From assembly GCA_963752745.1 (NCBI GenBank), contig CAVWAK010000039.1, positions 1 through 64,000 on the forward strand: DNA of 64,000 nt, read 5' to 3'. A program made the position numbers and the translations under genes. Positions 61,751 to 64,000 of this stretch are shown here, in pieces. This stretch comes from Thiogranum sp963752745. GTDB lineage: Bacteria; Pseudomonadota; Gammaproteobacteria; DSM-19610. Each line of letters opens with the position of its first letter. Position 1 is the first letter of the stretch. A model generated the notes under the pieces. That model saw only the letters and a program-made list of their open reading frames with translations, had not been told where the DNA came from and made no database searches.

Positions 61751-63769
61751 TTACATGTGCCGAGCATGAGCTTTCATTAAACTGGGAACGTCCAGGATCA
61801 GTGCGATCCGTCCGTCACCGGTGATAGTGGCGCCTGCGAAACCTGCAAGTCCCTGCAGGAAAGCACCCAGCGGCTTGATCACAACTTCTTCCTGGCCTAC
61901 CAGTTGCTCGACCACAAAGCCCACTTTCTGGCTACCCACATGCACCACAACAACATGACTAACTATTTCCGGGTCCGATTCTGAACCACCACCCACCAGC
62001 CATTCACGCAGGTAGAATAACGGTAAAGCTCTTTCACGAACCATGACAACCAGCTGACCGTCGACCACATTGGTACGACTGTCATCCAGGTCAAAGATTT
62101 CACTGACACTGCCCAACGGCAACGCGAACGGCTGCTCGCCCAATTTGACCATCAAGGTCGGCATAATAGCCAGTGTCAATGGAACACGAATCATCAAGCG
62201 GCTGCCTTTGCCCAGCTCAGAGTCGATCTCGACACTGCCGTTTAACTGGCCGATGCGGGTTTTCACTACATCCATGCCAACACCACGACCGGACACATCG
62301 GAGATTTCCTCCTTGGTAGAGAAGCCAGCGGCAAAGATCAGGTTATAGGCTTCCTTGTCGTCCAGACGAGCAGCCGACTCAGTATCCATCAAGCCTTTTT
62401 CAACGGCCTTCGCACGCAGAACATTGGGATCCATCCCTTTGCCGTCATCCTCGATAGACAACAGAATATGATCGCCTTCCTGCTCAGCCGCCAAAATAAC
62501 TGTGCCGCTCCGGGACTTCCCTGCAGCTTCACGCTCATCCGGGCTTTCGATGCCGTGATCCACGGCATTGCGCACCAGGTGCACCAGCGGATCAGCAAGT
62601 GCTTCGACCAGATTCTTGTCCAGGTCGGTCTCTTCGCCCTGGAGTTCCAGATTGATTTCCTTGTTTAAACTGCGAGCCAGATCACGGACCACACGCGGGA
62701 AGCGTCCAAACACTTTCTTGATCGGCTGCATTCGCGTCTTCATCACGGCGTTCTGCAGATCGGCAGTTACAACGTCGAGATTTGCAACCGCTTTGCTAAC
62801 GTCTTCGTTGCCCAGCGACTCCTTGAGGGTGGACAGACGGTTACGCGCCAGTACCAGTTCACCCACCATATTCATGATGTCATCCAGACGCCCTGTATCC
62901 ACGCGCACCGTTGCCTCGGATTTACTGGCTGCAGGTGGAGCTGCGGGTTTTTTCGCCGGGGCTGGCGATGCCGCGGGCTTGGGTGCTACAGGCTGTTTAA
63001 CGTCTTTACTTTCGTCCTTGGGCGAACTGCCAGCTGTAGTTGGTGATTTGCCGTTGCCGTGCAATTCATCAAGTAACGCCTCGAATTCATCATCCGTAAT
63101 TTCATTGCCGCCACCTACTGCGGGTGCTGCAGCCTTTTCGGGTACAGGTGCGGCTGGCTCTTCTACCGGTTGAGGCACCTTACCAGACCCATGCAACTGA
63201 TCGAGTAACGCATCAAATTCTTCTTCGGTGATATCGTCACCGCCTGACACAGTATCACCAGCTGTGCTCTCAGGCTGGGCAGCTGCAAGCATGCTATCGA
63301 ACTCAGCGTCCGCGTCATTCGCTGCTGCTCCAGGTTCTGGCGTTGCTTCAGGTGCGTCTGCGGCTACCGGAGCGGCACCTGCCGGCACAGCCAGACTTTC
63401 AAGCGTATTTAACAGCTCCGCGGCAGCCGGTGTCGGCAACTCGCCACCCTGAACTTCGGCAAACATAGAGTTTACTACGTCGAGAACCTGCAGCACGGTA
63501 TCCATTAGATCCGTATCAACGCTACGCTCGCCATTACGCAGTACATTGAATACATCTTCGGCGCGGTGACAGACCTGAACCAGGCCATCCAGGCTCAGAA
63601 AGCTGGCACCACCCTTAATGGTATGGAATCCGCGAAATACGGCGTTTAAAAGGTCAACATCATCCGGGCTCTGTTCCAGCTCGACCAGTTCTTCGTTCAA
63701 CCTTTCCAGGATTTCTCCAGCCTCGACCAGAAAGTCCTGCAGAATCTCATCGTCGGCATCTAAACTCAT
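61751..63769 (-). CDS. cheA: Chemotaxis histidine kinase CheA
   Basis: CheA is the array kinase that phosphorylates CheY and CheB. The HPt domain holds His49 ('FHTIKGGASFL'). The P2 region is replaced by a long Ala/Pro linker with a duplicated motif ('DDITEEEFDALLDQLHGSGK' and 'EITDDEFEALLDELHGNGK'). Dimerisation, ATPase (N box 'HLVRNAVDHGIESPDEREAA', G box 'GRGVGMDVVKT') and the C-terminal CheW-like domain follow. The length is 672 aa. It lies 11 bp after cheZ. Confidence 0.96.
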   Translation of the reverse strand: MSLDADDEILQDFLVEAGEILERLNEELVELEQSPDDVDLLNAVFRGFHTIKGGASFLSLDGLVQVCHRAEDVFNVLRNGERSVDTDLMDTVLQVLDVVNSMFAEVQGGELPTPAAAELLNTLESLAVPAGAAPVAADAPEATPEPGAAANDADAEFDSMLAAAQPESTAGDTVSGGDDITEEEFDALLDQLHGSGKVPQPVEEPAAPVPEKAAAPAVGGGNEITDDEFEALLDELHGNGKSPTTAGSSPKDESKDVKQPVAPKPAASPAPAKKPAAPPAASKSEATVRVDTGRLDDIMNMVGELVLARNRLSTLKESLGNEDVSKAVANLDVVTADLQNAVMKTRMQPIKKVFGRFPRVVRDLARSLNKEINLELQGEETDLDKNLVEALADPLVHLVRNAVDHGIESPDEREAAGKSRSGTVILAAEQEGDHILLSIEDDGKGMDPNVLRAKAVEKGLMDTESAARLDDKEAYNLIFAAGFSTKEEISDVSGRGVGMDVVKTRIGQLNGSVEIDSELGKGSRLMIRVPLTLAIMPTLMVKLGEQPFALPLGSVSEIFDLDDSRTNVVDGQLVVMVRERALPLFYLREWLVGGGSESDPEIVSHVVVVHVGSQKVGFVVEQLVGQEEVVIKPLGAFLQGLAGFAGATITGDGRIALILDVPSLMKAHARHM

Positions 63770-63780
63770 CTGCTGTTCCC

Positions 63781-64000
63781 TCAGAATCCCAAACTAGATA
63801 ACAAGTCGTCTACTTCGTCCTGACCGGACACTGAGCCACCGTCATCGCTGACACCAGGCACTTGTGGTCCGATACCCTGCATAATATCTTCGCTTGTCTC
63901 GGCATCACCGGAGTTTTCGATGCCTGCCTCGGCATCACCCGATAAGCGAATCAGCTCGACCAGATTATCTTCCACTTCGGTCACAAGCGTGATTACCCGG
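63781..64000 (-). CDS. cheZ: Chemotaxis phosphatase CheZ (C-terminal end, runs off the window)
   Basis: Only the last 73 or so codons are present. The frame is open to the right edge ('RVITLVTEVEDNLVELIRLS'), so any start inside the window is internal. The C-terminal CheY-binding peptide 'GQDEVDDLLSSLGF' is diagnostic for CheZ, which dephosphorylates CheY-P. It precedes cheA by 11 bp on the same strand. Confidence 0.92.
   Translation of the reverse strand, partial: RVITLVTEVEDNLVELIRLSGDAEAGIENSGDAETSEDIMQGIGPQVPGVSDDGGSVSGQDEVDDLLSSLGF

Noticed and set aside
1..64000. tRNA or rRNA genes, CRISPR arrays, toxin-antitoxin pairs, prophage or insertion sequences
   Set aside because: None was recognised on either strand; the tandem XRE genes lack toxin partners and the REP pair is not an insertion sequence.

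Overview
The window is a stretch of gammaproteobacterial chromosome. The evidence is gene order as much as gene content: trmJ-cysE-iscR-isc-hscBA-fdx-iscX-rlmN-pilW-rodZ-hisS-yfgM-bamB-der is a classic gammaproteobacterial string. The far end carries the Pseudomonas-type flagellar/chemotaxis block cheZ-cheA-cheB-motC-motD-parC-parP-cheW. FimX, EpmA/EpmB/EF-P, FolE2, RodZ, PilW, IscX and BamB all fit a free-living or facultative, piliated and flagellated gammaproteobacterium, perhaps of the Chromatiales type. The lineage below class is a guess. No rRNA, tRNA, CRISPR array, phage or intact insertion sequence was seen.

Layout: (1) 1-1.3 kb, the C-terminal end of a NuoM/MrpD-like proton-pumping subunit. 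(2) 1.4-4.5 kb, guaBA purine synthesis, divergent from xseA, an M23 peptidase and two tandem XRE regulators (4.8-7.7 kb). (3) 7.7-25 kb, a nearly continuous minus-strand run for envelope (mlaA, bamB, rodZ, pilW), translation (der, hisS, rlmN, trmJ) and Fe-S assembly (isc), ending in cysE/trmJ. (4) 24.8-27.4 kb, the whole EF-P beta-lysylation set (epmA, efp, divergent epmB). (5) 27.6-39.7 kb, cyclic-di-GMP/pilus-associated genes (a 601-aa protein, FimX, a double PilZ protein) mixed with parC/parE, htpX and a DsrC-like protein. (6) 41.7-47.2 kb, stress functions: Hsp20, a GIDE-domain membrane protein with LemA, and a rubrerythrin / Fe-S protein / DUF3501 operon. (7) 47.4-51.7 kb, xseB-ispA-dxs isoprenoid genes, then queD-folE2. 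(8) 51.8-56.1 kb, a looser region with a di-heme peroxidase, small orphan genes, a REP pair and a broken antiporter relic. (9) 56.2-64 kb, the chemotaxis/flagellar motor block.

Three things stand out. First, the isc operon keeps its scaffold-dependent parts (IscS with the IscU-docking tail, HscA, HscB, IscA) but has no iscU; iscS runs straight into iscA, and an extra NifS-like desulfurase sits upstream. ndk and ispG are also missing from their usual places. Second, four genes (yfgM, the Fe-S protein, DUF3501, cheB) are broken by five single-base indels, mostly in short G/C runs. This means either real decay or sequence error. Third, several regulatory sites are readable directly: two sigma-32 type heat-shock promoters (hsp20, htpX), a type 1 IscR site, a perfect 17-bp palindrome before rubrerythrin, a LexA-like box inside xseA and a textbook terminator that splits the isc operon.
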